From: Chitinophagaceae bacterium UBA3961
Lineage (GTDB): Bacteria > Bacteroidota > Bacteroidia > Chitinophagales > Chitinophagaceae
DNA length: 7,647 nucleotides
Direction of reading: 5' to 3'
NCBI GenBank assembly: GCA_002385265.1
Contig: DGDD01000232.1
Location: 1 to 7,647, forward strand
A program made the translations under genes and the position numbers. Below are positions 5,706 through 7,647 of the stretch, one piece after another. The notes under the pieces are model-generated. The model worked only from the letters and a program-made list of their open reading frames with translations, was not told where the DNA came from and ran no database searches. The stretch's first letter is position 1. Each line of letters starts with the position of its first letter.

Positions 5706-6743
5706 TCAAAATGGCATTTTTATTTGTCCACCCGGAATTTGAAATTTGCTACTGTCTAATTCCCATTCTTCCCCATTCAACTTATACAGCTGGGTATACT
5801 TTTTATATTGTTGATTCACTAGTTCAGCAATAGGGCCTTCACCACGCATTCGTTCTCCGAATCTACTGTCGTTTACTTTTCCCCCATGTGCCGACTCTAT
5901 CAAATGCCATACCTTATCGGCCCTATCGGGAAAGGTTTTGTAAAGCCAGTCGTGAAACAAGAGCTTCACCGATCCATTCAAGCGAACAAATGTGTATGAG
6001 GCAAAACTTGCTCCGGCTTCCGAAGCTTCTTTTAGAATAGCAGGCATCTCCTGCTCATTCAGTCCCGGAATCATAGGACCCAACATCACACCGGTTTTCA
6101 CGCCGCCTTCACTGAGTTCTTTCAATACACGCAACCGCTGACGAGCCGTTGTAGTTCGAGGTTCCAGCACTCTTCGCAGCGGCTCATGTAAACTAGTGAT
6201 CGACATCAGCACCGATACCAATCCCTTCTTACCCATTGCAATCAAAAGATCCTTATCCCTTAAAACACCTGCATTTTTGGTTATGATGCCTACCGGCTGA
6301 TTGAACTCGTTGCACACTTCCAATAATCGTCTGGTTAACCGAAATCGTTGCTCTGCAGGCTGATAGCAATCAGTGTTACCACTCATACTCAAGGGCGTCC
6401 CATCCCAACCTGGTTTCATCAAAAACTTTCGCAGGAGCTGCGGAGCATTTCTCTTCACGATTATTTTTTGTTCAAAATCAATTCCCGCACTATAACCCCA
6501 ATACTCATGCGCATTGCGCGCATAACAATAAACGCATCCGTGTTCACATCCCGCATAGGGGTTCATACTGTAATACATACCCACATCCGGACTTTCAACC
6601 TTGTTCACGATGCTCCTTGCCTCCTGCTCTATAAATTGTGTAGCCAATGCCTCTTCCGTAAAATCGTCTATCCCGTCCACCTCTTCTTTTGATAAAGTGG
6701 TCTTCAAAAACCGATTCGGTGTATTGATCTGCGCACCTCTCAT
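5706..6743 (-). CDS. PA0069-family radical SAM protein
   Basis: A 345-residue radical SAM protein of the PA0069/Rv2578c type, distantly related to spore photoproduct lyase (SplB). The cluster motif is NPYAGCEHGCVYCYAR (61-76), with Cys66, Cys70 and Cys73 spaced C-x3-C-x2-C to hold a [4Fe-4S] cluster that cleaves S-adenosylmethionine. Other family signatures: MRGAQINT at the start, SPDVGMYYSMNPY, SMSGNTDCYQPAE (119-131), GIITKN (152-157), LEPRT (193-197), GPMIPGLN (222-229) and NDSRFGERMRGEG (291-303). Length is normal and all key residues are intact. The reaction of this family is not established; DNA or RNA repair is often supposed from the SplB relation. The ATG at 6743 places the conserved RGAQ motif right at the N-terminus; the frame is closed by TAA four codons upstream, so no longer start exists nearby. 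Confidence 0.93.
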   Translation of the reverse strand: MRGAQINTPNRFLKTTLSKEEVDGIDDFTEEALATQFIEQEARSIVNKVESPDVGMYYSMNPYAGCEHGCVYCYARNAHEYWGYSAGIDFEQKIIVKRNAPQLLRKFLMKPGWDGTPLSMSGNTDCYQPAEQRFRLTRRLLEVCNEFNQPVGIITKNAGVLRDKDLLIAMGKKGLVSVLMSITSLHEPLRRVLEPRTTTARQRLRVLKELSEGGVKTGVMLGPMIPGLNEQEMPAILKEASEAGASFASYTFVRLNGSVKLLFHDWLYKTFPDRADKVWHLIESAHGGKVNDSRFGERMRGEGPIAELVNQQYKKYTQLYKLNGEEWELDSSKFQIPGGQIKMPF

Positions 6744-7060
6744 GTAAAAGGATTAATACGATTTAATAAATGCCATTTTCTTCCGCCCCAACCGGTTCAC
6801 CCCATTTCCCATTCCCCATTTACCGATATGCAACCCTCACCGGGTTATTGGGTAATGCACTCCTCTTTTATTTGATAGGCGCCACCAATTTGCGTGCTTC
6901 AACACCCAGTTCTACCAGGCTCCGCTGATCGCTCAGCAACCATCTGCACCCATTACCCGCGCTACTTTCTCAGCACTGACCTCTGACATTCAATTCACCT
7001 GACTGCCGTCTGTTCAATTCTTAATTCTTACCTATTAATTATTAATTCTTCCCTGCTTCT
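6744..7060. other. Spacer with degenerate short repeats and a coding-like remnant
   Basis: This 317-bp gap holds no intact gene. Near the radical SAM gene the plus strand has three close copies of CCCATT (about 6800-6820). An AACCC-5-GGGTT inverted repeat lies near 6832-6846. GGGTAATG (6850-6857) recurs inverted as CATTACCC (6951-6958). Near 7015-7050 there are several TTAATTCTT or TTAATTATT units. On the minus strand, 6868-6969 reads as 33 open codons ending at TAA, with the gene-like tail SLVELGVEARKLVAPIK. An overlapping frame (6933-6989) opens with ATG and gives MSEVSAEKVARVMGADGC. No promoter, tRNA or terminator was recognised. Confidence 0.5.
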
Positions 7061-7647
7061 TCACGCAACCATTCCCCACAAATCGCCCTGCCTTACCTGC
7101 ACCGGCATGTTCTTCAATTCCATGCGCTCAACAATTTGCCAAGCCAGCCCTCCTTCAGGGCGTTTCAGCACCAACACCGCATCGGCAATGCACTGACCAC
7201 TGAACGATTTCTGACTGTATTCTGCCCAACCTTGCTCATATTGCCAAGGCTTTAGTTTGTTCGCAATAGTAACCGTAGGTTCTAACATGAAATAAGGCTT
7301 CTCACTGTCGCTGCTTTTCATCAATCGCTGCGCTTCCGAACGAATGGACTTCACCAATTCCTGCACCGGACCCTTGTTCGCCACTCCTATATAGATGGTA
7401 TGTGAAGGAAAACTTCCAAAATTTTGCAACTGCACCTTAAACGGATGATGACCCATGGTCACCGTTCGAAGCCGATTCAATAAGCGATCTTCCATCATCG
7501 CATACTGCTTGAACTTCGCCAAGCCAATGTATGGCTTCGACATCCAATTCATCGGCGTCTTATACGAATCCGAAAAAGATTTTCGAACCATCATCACTTT
7601 CTGACGTAAAGCTTCCGCTAAAGGCAGTACCACAAGGTACTCATACA
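7061..7647 (-). CDS. 2'-5' RNA ligase-like (2H phosphoesterase) protein, active site degraded
   Basis: A 2H phosphoesterase-fold protein, cut at its very first base by the right edge. The frame is open to 7647 and begins ?TG TAT GAG TAC, so the start is most likely the codon whose first base is at 7648, giving about 195 residues (M)YEYLVVLPLAEAL. A GTG at 7633 is the first complete start inside the window and is used here for numbering. Family features: the opening strand, FKVQLQNFGSFPSHTIYIGV (65-84), and NKLKPWQYEQGW (125-136). Active members carry two His-x-Thr/Ser motifs that cleave or join 2',5' or cyclic phosphate bonds. Here the first site reads SKPYIGLAKF (Tyr35-Ile-Gly) and the second EPTVTIANKL (Thr120-Val-Thr), so both histidines are missing. 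It is probably catalytically inactive, perhaps an RNA-binding relative. The frame is intact, so it is not a decayed gene. Confidence 0.78.
   Translation of the reverse strand, partial: YEYLVVLPLAEALRQKVMMVRKSFSDSYKTPMNWMSKPYIGLAKFKQYAMMEDRLLNRLRTVTMGHHPFKVQLQNFGSFPSHTIYIGVANKGPVQELVKSIRSEAQRLMKSSDSEKPYFMLEPTVTIANKLKPWQYEQGWAEYSQKSFSGQCIADAVLVLKRPEGGLAWQIVERMELKNMPVQVRQGDLWGMVA

Noticed and set aside
5600..5833. Plus-strand open frame of 77 codons
   Set aside because: Its second half is antisense to the well-supported radical SAM gene, its first half is AT-rich spacer, and the peptide shows no domain pattern.
6348..6692. Plus-strand open frame of 114 codons
   Set aside because: It is entirely antisense to the radical SAM gene, whose family motifs are intact.

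Overview
The window reads as chromosomal DNA of a Bacteroidota bacterium, most likely Chitinophagia or Flavobacteriia. The evidence is fairly AT-rich DNA, no consistent Shine-Dalgarno sequences, AT-rich spacers before start codons, two matches to the Bacteroidota -7 element TAnnTTTG, several small lipoproteins, and proteins that read like Bacteroidota versions of their families. Every gene I can support lies on the minus strand, so transcription runs from high to low coordinates.

Layout in the direction of transcription. At the right edge (7061-7647) is a 2'-5' RNA ligase-like (2H phosphoesterase) protein whose start codon appears to lie one base outside the window; both catalytic His-x-Thr motifs look degraded. 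A 317-bp spacer of short degenerate repeats and a coding-like remnant follows. Next is a PA0069-family radical SAM protein (5706-6743), then an ABM-domain monooxygenase-like protein (5259-5564) that ends at a very long hairpin terminator. Then come an unrecognised 271-aa cytosolic protein (4216-5031) with its own terminator, and a small two-helix membrane protein (3619-4092), also with a terminator.

A gene-poor stretch (2900-3618) holds at most one tiny putative lipoprotein (3162-3368) and a 93-bp imperfect inverted repeat at its left end. Two lipoprotein genes form a probable operon (2276-2899 and 1901-2251). The last unit is a secreted D-aminoacylase-like amidohydrolase (265-1725), followed after 56 bp by the start of a membrane protein cut off by the left edge (1-208).

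The genes look like independent housekeeping or accessory units, not one pathway. Terminators after three genes support short transcription units. I found no rRNA, tRNA, CRISPR array, insertion sequence, phage gene or recognisable defence system, and no convincing new multi-gene system. The best leads are the degraded 2H protein, the structured leader of the lipoprotein operon, and the terminator-like hairpin that abuts the amidohydrolase start codon.
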